Part shown: positions 19,040 to 27,856 of the stretch, one piece after another
Layout: the number at the start of each line of letters is the position of its first letter
Numbering within the stretch: the first letter of the stretch is position 1
The notes under the pieces: model-generated
Database searches by the model: none
Told to the model about the DNA's origin: nothing
What the model saw: the letters and a program-made list of their open reading frames with translations, nothing else
Translations under genes and position numbers: made by a program
Origin: JAJXZJ01 sp050012855
Lineage (GTDB): Bacteria; Verrucomicrobiota; Verrucomicrobiia; Limisphaerales; J093
DNA: 64,000 nucleotides
Direction: 5' to 3'
Assembly (NCBI GenBank): GCA_050012855.1
Contig: JBEKGJ010000024.1
Location: 5,496-69,495, forward strand

Positions 19040-19717
19040 ATGAAAACAGAACTTGATCGGGTTAAGAATGACCTCGAGACGATGCAGAAGGCCCTCGGAC
19101 TGGCCCCGTCCATGAAGCGCGAGTGGATTGGGTGGATGAAACGCGACCAGTGGTTCAGCCTCTGGTGGTGCCTTCCCGGGGTGATCCTGATCGCGGCGTC
19201 ACTGTTGCCGCTCGACCCGGCCAGGCGGTTTGCCGGGCTCGCCCCCGGCCAGTGGGTCGGACTCCTGGTGGCGACCGTCATGCTCGCGATCGCGACCGTC
19301 CAGACCCGAAAAGTGACGGCCCAGGATGGCCGTCCAGCGGGGTTGATCCGGGAATCGAAACGGATCAACGGAATGAGTGCCGAGGGCTTGTGGTTCGGCC
19401 TGGCGAGTGGCGTGCAACTTTTACTTTATTTCATCTGGGGCAGACAATACCAAATCGGCCTCGAACCATTCTGGGCGGGTCTGTTTCTGCTCATGGGATC
19501 CTCGTATCTGGTGGCAGCCGTGGCGGCGAAAGCGTGGACGTTGCTGGGGTGGGCCATTCCATTTCTGGGCTACAGTCTCTGTCTGCCGCTCGTGCAGGGC
19601 CATGGCAAAGTAAACGGCGTTCTGTTGGGAATGATGTTTATCGCGGTTGCCTTGTCGTTTTCCGTCATCGCGGTCGTGCAAATTCGGCTGCTGGAGCGCC
19701 AACATGACGCCGATTGA
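19040..19717 (+). CDS. Hypothetical membrane protein paired with a winged-helix regulator
   Basis: 225 residues. The first 35 are amphipathic and charged (possible coiled coil), followed by six hydrophobic segments (about 40-58, 69-87, 110-130, 140-160, 165-185, 195-215). No family recognised with certainty; the pairing resembles operons of small sensor or transporter-like membrane proteins transcribed with a small wHTH repressor. Its end overlaps the regulator start by 14 bases, so expression is coupled. A good promoter sits upstream. Confidence 0.6.
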   Translation: MKTELDRVKNDLETMQKALGLAPSMKREWIGWMKRDQWFSLWWCLPGVILIAASLLPLDPARRFAGLAPGQWVGLLVATVMLAIATVQTRKVTAQDGRPAGLIRESKRINGMSAEGLWFGLASGVQLLLYFIWGRQYQIGLEPFWAGLFLLMGSSYLVAAVAAKAWTLLGWAIPFLGYSLCLPLVQGHGKVNGVLLGMMFIAVALSFSVIAVVQIRLLERQHDAD

Positions 19718-20030
19718 TTTTAACGGTCTGGACACTCATGTTCATGGGCCGATTCGCCTGGGCATCCTGACGGCGCTGCAACTCGACGGCGCGCTGGACT
19801 TCACGACACTCAAGCGGCGCTTGGACACGGCGGATGGGAGTCTGAATCTGCATTTGAAACGCCTGGAGGAAAACGGCTACATCACCAGCAAGAAGGCGTT
19901 TGTCGGGCTTCGCCCGAAAACCACCTATCGCATGGCGGCGGCGGGACGCACGGCACTCACTGGATACCTCAAGACCATGCGCCAACTGTTGGATGCCATG
20001 GAATCCGGCGATCGGACCAAAGAGACGTAG
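19704..20030 (+). CDS. Winged-helix DNA-binding protein (MarR/ArsR-like, HTH_34 type)
   Basis: 108 residues. The sequence RLGILTALQLDGALDFTTLKRRL and DGSLNLHLKRLEENGYI forms a winged helix in which the second helix (residues ~50-65) is the recognition helix, followed by a beta-wing (FVGLRPKTTYRMAAAGR) and a C-terminal helix. This is the single-domain regulator type often annotated as a transcriptional regulator of the HTH_34 or PadR-like class. ATG 19704 lies inside the membrane-protein gene, giving overlap; the longer frame from 19647 is a shadow. It probably controls its own operon. Confidence 0.75.
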   Translation: MTPIDFNGLDTHVHGPIRLGILTALQLDGALDFTTLKRRLDTADGSLNLHLKRLEENGYITSKKAFVGLRPKTTYRMAAAGRTALTGYLKTMRQLLDAMESGDRTKET

Positions 20031-20162
20031 GATGGTAACGATGGGCGGGCATCACGAGATTGCTTAAGAGTCGGGGAAAATGCGCCGGCCTCCGCGAAGC
20101 GGTTGAGTTCAACCCGCGGTTTGAGGTTTCAAAGCCACCGCCGTTCAGGTATCCAAGAGCCC

Positions 20163-20780
20163 ATGTTTACCGGTCTGGTGGAAGAAACGGGCGTCGTCGA
20201 GCGGGTGCAACCGACGGATCGGGCCATCGAACTCACCATCCGGTCGCGGCTTTGCGTGCCGGGTCTGAAGGTCGGTGACAGCCTGGCCGTCAACGGCTGC
20301 TGCCTCACGGTGGTGAAGACCGTGGGCCGCGCCGGCCGCAAGCTGGCCCAGTTCGACCTCCTGCGCGAGACGTGGGAACGCACCAATCTGCAGTTCGTGC
20401 AGCCCGGTTCGCTCGTCAACCTCGAACGGCCGCTCGCCGCCGACGCGCGCCTGGGCGGCCACTTTGTCACCGGCCACATAGATGGCCTCGGGCGAATCAC
20501 GAAATGGGAACGGTCCGGCGCCGACTGGGTGCTCGAGGTGGCCGCACCCGCCGAACTGCGCCGCTACCTCGTGTTCAAGGGCTCGATCGCCGTGGACGGC
20601 ATCAGCCTCACGATCGCGGCCGTGACGCGGGCCGGCTTTCGCATCTGGATCATCCCGCACACGTGGGAGGTCACGGTGTTGCGCGAGCGCCAGGTGGGCG
20701 ACGCGGTCAACCTCGAAACCGACCTGGTGGGCAAATACGTCGAGCAGATGCTCCGACAGATAAGACTGCCCCGACGATGA
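20163..20780 (+). CDS. ribE: Riboflavin synthase, alpha subunit
   Basis: 205 residues built of two lumazine-binding repeats. The start MFTGLVEETG is the family signature, and each repeat shows the GDSLAVNGCCLTV / GSIAVDGISLTI motif. It dismutates two 6,7-dimethyl-8-ribityllumazine molecules to riboflavin. ATG 20163 gives the invariant MFTGLVE N-terminus. Its stop overlaps the tmk start as ATGA. Confidence 0.93.
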   Translation: MFTGLVEETGVVERVQPTDRAIELTIRSRLCVPGLKVGDSLAVNGCCLTVVKTVGRAGRKLAQFDLLRETWERTNLQFVQPGSLVNLERPLAADARLGGHFVTGHIDGLGRITKWERSGADWVLEVAAPAELRRYLVFKGSIAVDGISLTIAAVTRAGFRIWIIPHTWEVTVLRERQVGDAVNLETDLVGKYVEQMLRQIRLPRR

Positions 20781-21475
20781 AGCGCACCCTTCCCGGCGGT
20801 TTTTTGCTCGCCATCGAAGGCATTGACGGCGCGGGCAAGAGCGTTCAGGCCCAGGCGGTTGGCGCCGCCCTGATGGCGCGCGGTCTGGACGTCGTGCTGA
20901 CCCGTGAACCCACCAACGGACCTTGGGGCCGCCGGCTCCGCGAGTCGGCCGCCAAAGGCCGGCTGTCCCCGCAGGAGGAGCTCCACGCCTTCCTCGAAGA
21001 CCGCAAGCAGCACGTGGCCGAGCTGATCCGCCCCAGCCTCGACGCCGGCAAGGTCGTGATCACCGACCGCTACTATTTTTCGACCGTCGCCTACCAGGGC
21101 GCGCGCGGGTTCGATCCGGCCGAACTTCTGCGGATGAACGAGGCCGTCGCCATCGAACCACACCTGCTCGTGCTGGTGGACCTCGACCCGCAGACAAGCC
21201 TCGCCCGCATCGGCCACCGCGACGGCGCCGCCAATGAATTCGAAACCGTCGCCCAACTCGCCCGCTCGCGGGAGATCTTTCTGTCCATCCAGAAACCCTG
21301 CCCGCTGCGCCTCGACGGCCGGCGCACACCGGCCGAGTTGCGCAACGAAATCCTGTTTGCCTTCGGCCGCTCGGCACTGGAACGCATCGCCGGCAACCCG
21401 GCGTTGTCGGCGGCAGAGAAGCTCACCGCCAGCCTGGCCGTGTTTGGGGCCGAAGCGCCGGCTGTCCAGCCTTAA
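20777..21475 (+). CDS. tmk: Thymidylate kinase
   Basis: 232 residues. P-loop IEGIDGAGKSVQAQ at about residues 11-24, DRY motif ITDRYYFSTVAYQGARG, and LTREPTNGPWGRRLRE, which binds dTMP. It phosphorylates dTMP to dTDP. The ATG overlaps the ribE stop by four bases, so coupled translation is likely. The C-terminal tail beyond about residue 195 is longer than usual and Ala-rich, of unknown role. Confidence 0.93.
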   Translation: MKRTLPGGFLLAIEGIDGAGKSVQAQAVGAALMARGLDVVLTREPTNGPWGRRLRESAAKGRLSPQEELHAFLEDRKQHVAELIRPSLDAGKVVITDRYYFSTVAYQGARGFDPAELLRMNEAVAIEPHLLVLVDLDPQTSLARIGHRDGAANEFETVAQLARSREIFLSIQKPCPLRLDGRRTPAELRNEILFAFGRSALERIAGNPALSAAEKLTASLAVFGAEAPAVQP

Positions 21476-21562
21476 CCGGGGACGCGGCCATTTTCCTGCT
21501 GGCAGCGCCGCTCACGGGCGGCTACGGTTCGCCGCGTTTGGCAATCCGCCAACGCGCAACGA

Positions 21563-22213
21563 ATGCCGGAACGCATCCAACCAGTGCCGCCCGAGGCCAC
21601 CTCTTTGCTGGGCGACCCCCACCTACTCGTCGCGCGCCTTGGCTCACCTGCGGGTCTGGCTGGTCTGTCCCCGGTGCCCGGCACGATGCCCGTTACCGAC
21701 GTGGTGTCGCTGCGCCGCTTCGTCGCCTCCTATCGCGACGAGATTTTGGTGCCCGTCGAGTTGCCGGCGATCCATCGCGCGCACGGCCACGCGACGCGGC
21801 AGGAGGTCCGCGAGTTGATCGCGTTTGACGGTCAGTTGGCTGCCGAACCTCGGTTGCAGAGTTTTGCCGCCGCGAGCAGGGCGGTCGGCCGCTCCCAACT
21901 CCACCGCCTGCTGCCCATGCGCGATGTGCGGCTGGTACGGCGCTACTGGCGGGCCGCCGAAGCCGGCGAGGCGCAGGCCTGGCATGTGCTTGTGTATGGC
22001 GTCGTACTCGCGGTGTTTGCGCTGCCGCTGCGGCAGGGGCTGGCCAACTACGCCCGCCAGACACTCGGTGGTTTCGTCGAATCCGCCGCCGGCCCGCTGC
22101 GATTGCCGGAGAACGAACGCTGCCAGTTGACCGAAGAACTTCTGGCCGCCGTGCCTGCGGCGGTGGAGGCCACCCTGGCCGCGGCGGGCCCGCCGCGCCT
22201 GCTCGCCGTCTGA
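21563..22213 (+). CDS. UreF-like helical protein (tentative)
   Basis: 216 residues, mostly helical. The segment RYWRAAEAGEAQAWHVLVYGVVLAVFALPLRQGLANYARQ resembles the central region of urease accessory UreF proteins, and VESAAGPLRLPENE resembles the UreF end. No urease structural or other accessory genes are in the window, so a role in nickel enzyme assembly is not supported by context. It sits 24 bp before a sodium:solute symporter. The family assignment is a resemblance I cannot test here. Confidence 0.4.
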   Translation: MPERIQPVPPEATSLLGDPHLLVARLGSPAGLAGLSPVPGTMPVTDVVSLRRFVASYRDEILVPVELPAIHRAHGHATRQEVRELIAFDGQLAAEPRLQSFAAASRAVGRSQLHRLLPMRDVRLVRRYWRAAEAGEAQAWHVLVYGVVLAVFALPLRQGLANYARQTLGGFVESAAGPLRLPENERCQLTEELLAAVPAAVEATLAAAGPPRLLAV

Positions 22214-22237
22214 TCTTCCGGCCGACGGCGTTGTCCC

Positions 22238-23764
22238 ATGTCCACCGCCAGTTACCTGAATGCCGCCGACTGGTCGGTGATCGGACTCTACCTGGCGGGC
22301 GTGATCCTGCTCGGGGTTTGGTTCGGCCGCGACCAAAAGACCACGCGCGACTATTTCCTGGGCAGCCGCAACATCCCATGGTGGGGCATTGGCTTTTCCA
22401 TCGTCGCGGCGGAAACCAGCGCGCTCACGATCATCGGCGTGCCGGCCATGGCGTACGGCGGCAACCTTGGCTTCATCCAGATGGTCGCCGGTTACGTGAT
22501 CGCCCGGATTCTGCTCGCGGTCGTGATGGTGCCCCATTACTTCAAGGGCGAGATTTACTCACCCTACCAGCTCTTCGCGAACGCGTTTGGCCCGGCGGCG
22601 CGGCAGATGGCGGGCGGATTGTTTCTGCTCAGCGAAACGCTGGCCGCCGGCGTGCGCGTCTATGTTGCCTGCATCCCGATCCAACTCATGCTGGGCATCG
22701 ACGTCCTGCCGGCGATCCTGCTGTTCGTCGGACTTTCGCTGGCCTACACCTACGTGGGGGGCGTGAAGGCGGTGATCTGGACCGACGCGCTGCAGTTCGG
22801 GCTGTTCCTGCTCGGCGGTGTTTTCGCGCTGGCGTACATCCCGGCGCTGGTGGAAGGCGGCCTGCCGGCGGTGCTGCGCGAAGCCGCGGCGGGCGGCAAG
22901 CTGACCTGGCTCAACCCGCACTTCTCGCTCGCCGCGCCTTACAACCTGTGGATGGGCCTGATCGGCGGCTCATTCGTCACGCTTTCGTCACACGGCGCCG
23001 AACAGCTCATCGTGCAGCGCGTGCTCGCCTGCCGAAACGTCCGCGATGGCCGGCGCGCCCTCATCCTCAGCGCGGTCCTGATCCTGCCGCTGTTCCTGAT
23101 CTTCCTGCTCGCCGGGGCCATGCTCTGGGTCTATTACCGCCACGCGCCGCTGGCGATCCCGCTGCCCGAAGTGCGCCCCGGCATCAAGGCCAACGATTTC
23201 ATCTTCCCGATCTTCATGCTCACCGCGGTGCCGCACTGGCTGAAGGGGTTTCTCATCGTCGCCATCCTCTCGGCGGCCATGTCGTCGGTCAGTTCGGCCC
23301 TCACCTCGCTGGCCTCGGTTTCTACGATGGATTTTATGAAACACCTGCTGCTCGGGCGGAGCGAGGCGTTTTATCTCCGGTTCAGCAAAACCTCGACGAT
23401 CCTCTGGGCGGCGGCGCTGGTGGGGGTTGCCTACGCGAGCCGGGAAGTCACGTTCGTGCTGAACGCGGCGTTTTCGTTGCGCGGCCTGACCAGCGGGGCA
23501 CTGCTGGGCGGCCTGCTGCTGGCTCTGTTCTGGCGCCGCGGCGGCGCACGATCGGTCGTGCTCGGCATGGCGGTGGCCGTGGCCACCATGACCGCGATCC
23601 AGGTGCTGCCACAATTGCCAGCCACGCAGGCGTGGTGGAAGCGGGTTATCGGACCGGAAATCTTCTGGCCGTGGTTCACGTTGATCGGCACGGTCGTCAC
23701 CATGGGCACCGCGTGGACCATCCAGCGCCTGAATCGAGCCACGACTCCGCTGCGGGCGCCGTAG
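22238..23764 (+). CDS. Sodium:solute symporter (SSS family)
   Basis: 508 residues with about 13 transmembrane helices. Motifs: DYFLGSRNIPWWGIGFSIVAAETSALTIIG near the N-terminus, GGVKAVIWTDALQFGLFLLGG in the middle, and AAMSSVSSALTSLASVSTMDF, the conserved Na+-binding TM8 region of the SGLT/PutP family. It imports a small solute such as a sugar or organic acid driven by Na+. Substrate not determinable. The gene converges on uppP with an 11-bp gap. Confidence 0.85.
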   Translation: MSTASYLNAADWSVIGLYLAGVILLGVWFGRDQKTTRDYFLGSRNIPWWGIGFSIVAAETSALTIIGVPAMAYGGNLGFIQMVAGYVIARILLAVVMVPHYFKGEIYSPYQLFANAFGPAARQMAGGLFLLSETLAAGVRVYVACIPIQLMLGIDVLPAILLFVGLSLAYTYVGGVKAVIWTDALQFGLFLLGGVFALAYIPALVEGGLPAVLREAAAGGKLTWLNPHFSLAAPYNLWMGLIGGSFVTLSSHGAEQLIVQRVLACRNVRDGRRALILSAVLILPLFLIFLLAGAMLWVYYRHAPLAIPLPEVRPGIKANDFIFPIFMLTAVPHWLKGFLIVAILSAAMSSVSSALTSLASVSTMDFMKHLLLGRSEAFYLRFSKTSTILWAAALVGVAYASREVTFVLNAAFSLRGLTSGALLGGLLLALFWRRGGARSVVLGMAVAVATMTAIQVLPQLPATQAWWKRVIGPEIFWPWFTLIGTVVTMGTAWTIQRLNRATTPLRAP

Positions 23765-23775
23765 CTGCTGCGTGC

Positions 23776-24570
23776 TCAGCGCAGGAGGAAGATCAGCATA
23801 AGCGCGGCGAGGATGATGCGGTACCAGCCGAACCCCTTGAAGGTATGCGTCTGCACGAAACCCAGCAGCCATTTCACCGCGATGAACGAGACGATCGCGG
23901 AAACCACTGTGCACAGCGCCAGCGCACCCCAGTTCTCCGGCCCGGCGTCGAGCGGCGGATGATGCAGCGCCTTGAAAATCTTCAGCCCGCCCGCCGCCAG
24001 CATCGTCGGAATGCCCACCAGGAAGGAAAACTCGGTCGCCGCCACACGACCCATTCCCAGGATCAGCATGAGCAGGATGGTCGCGCCCGACCGGGACGTA
24101 CCGGGGAAGATCGCGGCCAGCAACTGACCGAGGCCCACCGCGACCACGACCGTCCAGGCCACGTCGTTGCGAGTGGGTTTGCCGGCCAGCCAGGTTTCCA
24201 CGGCGACGAACAGCACGCCGCCAATGAGGAGCGCGAGGGCCACGGGCAGGACCGTTTCCGGCAGTTTGAAGTGCAGTTTGTCGAGGATCAGCCCGCCAAC
24301 ACCGGTGATCCCGAAAGCCACCAGCACCTTGAGGATGAAATCGCGGGCCTGCGGATCCTCGCGCCAGCGGAGCAACTGCCGCAGGCGCTCGGGAAAGAGC
24401 GGGATGACCGCGACCACGGCGCCGCACTGAATGACCACGTTGAACAGGTCGCTTTGCTTGATACCAAAGAGATGCTCGGTCAGGAGCAGGTGGCCGGTGG
24501 AGGAGACGGGCAGAAACTCCGTGATTCCCTCCACAACACCCAGCAGGATTGCGATGAGCCAGACAGACAT
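23776..24570 (-). CDS. uppP: Undecaprenyl-diphosphatase
   Basis: 264 residues, about eight membrane helices. The two family motifs are present: EGITEFLPVSSTGHLLL at the N-terminus and IFPGTSRSGATI in the middle, together forming the active site that dephosphorylates undecaprenyl diphosphate, recycling the lipid carrier for cell wall and polysaccharide assembly. ATG 24570 yields MSVWLIAILLGVVEGITEF, matching family starts; the upstream frame to 24723 runs through a repeat. Confidence 0.92.
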   Translation of the reverse strand: MSVWLIAILLGVVEGITEFLPVSSTGHLLLTEHLFGIKQSDLFNVVIQCGAVVAVIPLFPERLRQLLRWREDPQARDFILKVLVAFGITGVGGLILDKLHFKLPETVLPVALALLIGGVLFVAVETWLAGKPTRNDVAWTVVVAVGLGQLLAAIFPGTSRSGATILLMLILGMGRVAATEFSFLVGIPTMLAAGGLKIFKALHHPPLDAGPENWGALALCTVVSAIVSFIAVKWLLGFVQTHTFKGFGWYRIILAALMLIFLLR

Positions 24571-24664
24571 GGCGCGTTTAGACGCGAAAAGCGCGCCGGA
24601 GGCAAGTCGCAAATCCCGGTTGCAATTCCCGGTGGCAGTATCCCGATTTGGTGAGGTTATGACG

Positions 24665-24740
24665 AGCCGGCTCGCGGGAACCCGTCTGCCGCAGTACAGG
24701 CAGGCGCCCCACCGACAAGCCAAATTGGGACATTACCACC
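24665..24740 (+). repeat. Family B interspersed repeat
   Basis: GCCGGCTCGCGGGAAC...GCGCCCCACCGACAAG...AAATTGGGACA, related to 17675-17730 and, on the other strand, 37081-37136. It lies between the uppP and sigma-factor genes. Confidence 0.5.
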
Positions 24741-24760
24741 CAGGTCCCGGCCTCTCCTGC

Positions 24761-26164
24761 TCAGGGTTTGCCGGCCGGCGCCGCCAGGTGGGGCGCCTCC
24801 CAGGCGGAAGAATCGGGCGTGGTGGTGGTGGCTTCCTGCACCGAGCCGTCCACCAGGGCATAATGCCGGACCCAATTACCGTTCGGCGCCTGCCGCGGCG
24901 TGCGCTCGCGGAAGAGGATGACTTCGGGCTCAGTTTCGGCGATTGGCCGCGACTGGGGCATGAACTCGAATAGGTCCAGGGTTACGCCCCCGCCGAACTG
25001 CGGCGGCAGTTCCGCCTTCATCTGGTCAAACGTCGTCGGCAGAACATCGTTGTGATCCAGCGCAAAGAGCTTTGCGGCCAGACCCATCTGTTTCATGGCA
25101 TTGGCGATGTCAATGGACTGCTGTTTGAACTGATCTGGCGGAACGGCCAGCGCCGGGTCGGCGGCCGTCGCCAAGGCGGGCGGGGCGCTGGAGGCGAGCC
25201 TTGCGCCAGCCGCGATCTGTCGCCTCAGCCCTGCCACCTCCCCCCGCAACCGGATCAACTCGGCGTGCTCGCTGCGCAGACGCGCCAGTTCGCCAGGGTC
25301 CACCTGCAAGTTGGCCAGCCGTTCGTTCTCGGTCTTCAACCCGGCGACCTGCGACGCCGTCTGCTTGAGTGACAGGTTCTCCTCGCGGAGATGGCCGAGG
25401 CTTGTTTGTTGAATGGCGATCGGTGTGGCCACGGCGGCCACTGCGATCGTAGCGAGCATGAGTTTGGTCTTCATAAGCATGATGGTTTGAGCAATTCCGA
25501 CAGTGCCCGCCGCACTCGCGGCGGCCAGGGAAGCGGTTGAGACGACGGCGGCCAGTCCGGCCGGCGCCGCCTCGGCACTGGCGACCGCCAGCGCCAGGGT
25601 GAGCCCCACCGCGCTGGTGGCGACACCGCGCCGTCCAACCTGCGCGCGCAGTTTCTCAACGGCGCGGCTGATCCGCCGCTGGGCCGCGGCTTCGGTGCTG
25701 CCCAGCGCCGCGCCGACTTCGGCAAAACTCTTGCCCGAAAGGTAGCGGAGCACCACGGCGTCGCGGTCGGCCTGGTCGAGGGTGTTGAGGGCCGCGTCCA
25801 ACAGCGGTTGCAGTGCTTCCGCCGCGCGGGCGTCAGCCGGATCAGCGGCTTGCAGCGGGTTAAGTTCCATGACCTGCCTTTCACGAGCGGCGCGCCGGGC
25901 GTTGCCGCGCACGAGGTTGGCGGCGGCCAGGCACGCGGCCCGGTGCAACCAGCCGGCCAGAACGGTGCCGCGGGGCAGACGGTCCGCCTTGCGCGCCAGA
26001 TCCGCGAACACGGTCTGGGCCACGTCGCGGGCCTGGTCACCGTCCCCGGTGATGCGCCGGGCCGCACTCCAGACGAGGTTCAGGTACCGGCGCACCAATT
26101 CCGTGAACGCGTCCTCCGCCCGCTGGCGGGCGTAGCGCTGAAGCAGTTCGGCATCGTCGCTCAT
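24761..26164 (-). CDS. ECF-type sigma factor fused to membrane, coiled-coil and pseudopilin-like regions
   Basis: 467 residues. Sigma region 2 is at about 6-72 (RRYLNLVWSAARRITGDGDQARDVAQTVF), region 4 at about 110-170 (LRYLSGKSFAEVGAALGSTEAAAQRRISRAVEKLR). Then come hydrophobic segments (about 180-255), a heptad-rich coiled coil (about 265-325) and a C-terminal domain whose MKQMGLAAKLFALDHNDVLP and HYALVDGSVQE resemble the globular part of type II pseudopilin-like proteins. So a sigma factor appears permanently membrane-tethered with an exported sensor-like domain. GTG/ATG choice: 26176 would add four residues. No separate anti-sigma gene is adjacent; it diverges from the isomerase at 26271. 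Confidence 0.85.
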   Translation of the reverse strand: MSDDAELLQRYARQRAEDAFTELVRRYLNLVWSAARRITGDGDQARDVAQTVFADLARKADRLPRGTVLAGWLHRAACLAAANLVRGNARRAARERQVMELNPLQAADPADARAAEALQPLLDAALNTLDQADRDAVVLRYLSGKSFAEVGAALGSTEAAAQRRISRAVEKLRAQVGRRGVATSAVGLTLALAVASAEAAPAGLAAVVSTASLAAASAAGTVGIAQTIMLMKTKLMLATIAVAAVATPIAIQQTSLGHLREENLSLKQTASQVAGLKTENERLANLQVDPGELARLRSEHAELIRLRGEVAGLRRQIAAGARLASSAPPALATAADPALAVPPDQFKQQSIDIANAMKQMGLAAKLFALDHNDVLPTTFDQMKAELPPQFGGGVTLDLFEFMPQSRPIAETEPEVILFRERTPRQAPNGNWVRHYALVDGSVQEATTTTPDSSAWEAPHLAAPAGKP

Positions 26165-26270
26165 CGTCGTCACCATTTAACACCCGCCGCGGATCATTTC
26201 AGACAATTAATCGCACCGTGCGCATCAAACCGCGCTTCCCAAGCCGGAATGGATATGCTAAAGGGCGGGC

Positions 26271-27149
26271 ATGAAACTTACCTCGTTTCCCGTTGCGTTC
26301 GCCCTTTCGGCCCTGGCCGTGGGCTTGGCCATGATCAGTCTGACGGCGGCTGATGCCGGCATCGGCCCGAGCTTCACCGGTCCCGTCGGCCTTCAACTCT
26401 ACAGCCTCCGCGATTCGTTCAAGACGAACGTGACCGGCTCGTTGGACAAGGTCCAGAAACTCGGCTTCAAATACGCCGAGCTGGCCGGCACCTACGGGCT
26501 CGACGCCGCCAGGTTCAAGGCCTTGCTCGCCGAGCGCGGCATCACGCCCATCGCCACCCACATTGGTTTCGAGCAGTGGCGCGACAACCCCGAGGCCGCG
26601 GCCGCCGAGGCCGAGGCGCTGGGCCTCAAGTTCGTCGGCTGCGCCTGGATCCCACACCAGGGCGATTTCGATGAGAAGACGTGCCGCGAGGCGATCGCCG
26701 TGTTCAACCGCGCCGGCGAAACGCTCGCCAAACGGGGGATGAAATTCTTCTACCACGTGCATGGCTATGAATTCCAACCCTTCGGCCAGGGCACGCTGTT
26801 CGATGTGCTGATGACCGGCACCAACCCGAAGTTCGTGAGTTTCGAAATGGACATTTTCTGGATCGTGTTCCCGGGCCAGGACCCGGTCAAGTTGCTCAAG
26901 AAATACGGGCACCGCTGGGAGCTGATGCATTTGAAAGACATGCGGAAGGGCCTGAAGACCGGCTCGCTGTCCGGCGGCACCGACGTGACCAACGACGTCG
27001 CCTGCGGCGAGGGGCAGATGGATCTTCCCGCCATCCTGAAAGCCGCCAAGCAGGTCGGCGTGAAGTGGTACTTCATCGAGGACGAATCGCCGAGTGTCGA
27101 GCAGCAGCTACCCGTCAGCCTGCGTTATCTCGAAGGAGTCAAATTCTGA
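26271..27149 (+). CDS. Exported sugar phosphate isomerase/epimerase-like protein (TIM barrel)
   Basis: 292 residues. N-terminal signal peptide (about 1-27), then an AP-endonuclease-2/xylose-isomerase-like barrel: GPVGLQLYSLRDSFK, KLGFKYAELAGTYG, FYHVHGYEFQP, FEMDIFWIVFPGQDP with WELMHLKDMRKG and a C-terminal WYFIEDES, where the His, Glu and Asp residues form the metal site. Families of this kind isomerise or epimerise sugars and are paired with Gfo/Idh/MocA dehydrogenases elsewhere. Followed 39 bp later by coaB. Confidence 0.8.
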   Translation: MKLTSFPVAFALSALAVGLAMISLTAADAGIGPSFTGPVGLQLYSLRDSFKTNVTGSLDKVQKLGFKYAELAGTYGLDAARFKALLAERGITPIATHIGFEQWRDNPEAAAAEAEALGLKFVGCAWIPHQGDFDEKTCREAIAVFNRAGETLAKRGMKFFYHVHGYEFQPFGQGTLFDVLMTGTNPKFVSFEMDIFWIVFPGQDPVKLLKKYGHRWELMHLKDMRKGLKTGSLSGGTDVTNDVACGEGQMDLPAILKAAKQVGVKWYFIEDESPSVEQQLPVSLRYLEGVKF

Positions 27150-27188
27150 AGCCCCTCCGGGCGTGGATCGCAAGCCGGGCGAAAGCTG

Positions 27189-27845
27189 ATGAACTGTCTC
27201 GTCACGGCTGGTCCAACGGTTGAACCGCTTGACCAGGTGCGCCGGCTCACGAACTTCTCGACGGGCCGGCTCGGCGGGGAACTCGCGGACCACCTTGTCG
27301 CCCGCGGCCACCACGTCACGCTGCTCCTGGCCGAATCCGCCACCTGGCCCGGATCGTCCCGCGCCCACACGGTCGAGCGCTTTTCGACGACGGCGGACCT
27401 GCGCGCCCGGATGTTCCGGCTCGCCGGCGGCGTGGACGCGGTGTTTCACGCCGCGGCGGTGAGCGATTTCGCCTTTGGCCAGGTTTGGCGACGGCTCCCG
27501 GCCGGCGAACTCGAACTGGTCAAGGCCGGCAAGTTGACCACGCGCGCCGGGACGCTCCTCACGGAACTGACGCCCACGCCCAAGATCATCGGCGAACTTC
27601 GTGACGCGTTTCCCGGGGCGCTGCTCGTCGGCTGGAAGTTCGAGGTGGACGGCGGCCGGTTGGGCGCGTTGGCCGCCTCCGCCCGCCAGTTGCGCGAGTG
27701 CCGCACGAACGCCTGCGTGCTGAACGGCCCGGCGTATGGACCGGGCTTCGCGTTGTGCGTCGCCAGCGGAATCGCCGCGGACCTGCCGGACCGGCTGGCG
27801 TTGTTCGCCGCCCTGGAGGTTCTGCTCGACACCCGCAAGGCCTGA
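27189..27845 (+). CDS. coaB: Phosphopantothenate-cysteine ligase (standalone CoaB)
   Basis: 218 residues. TAGPTVEPLDQVRRLTNFSTGRLGG is the CoaB nucleotide-binding motif, followed by AAAVSDFAFG and LTPTPKIIGEL, typical of the DFP/CoaB fold. In many bacteria CoaB is the C-terminal half of a CoaBC fusion; here there is no CoaC domain, so decarboxylase must be encoded elsewhere. The protein joins 4'-phosphopantothenate to cysteine in CoA synthesis. Converges with the isomerase at 27857. Confidence 0.8.
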   Translation: MNCLVTAGPTVEPLDQVRRLTNFSTGRLGGELADHLVARGHHVTLLLAESATWPGSSRAHTVERFSTTADLRARMFRLAGGVDAVFHAAAVSDFAFGQVWRRLPAGELELVKAGKLTTRAGTLLTELTPTPKIIGELRDAFPGALLVGWKFEVDGGRLGALAASARQLRECRTNACVLNGPAYGPGFALCVASGIAADLPDRLALFAALEVLLDTRKA

Positions 27846-27856
27846 GCCACGGCGCT

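Noticed and set aside
22231..24654. 807-aa open frame overlapping the symporter and uppP
   Set aside because: Out-of-frame reading of two strongly supported genes; composition rich in Arg, Gly, His and Gln with no domain.
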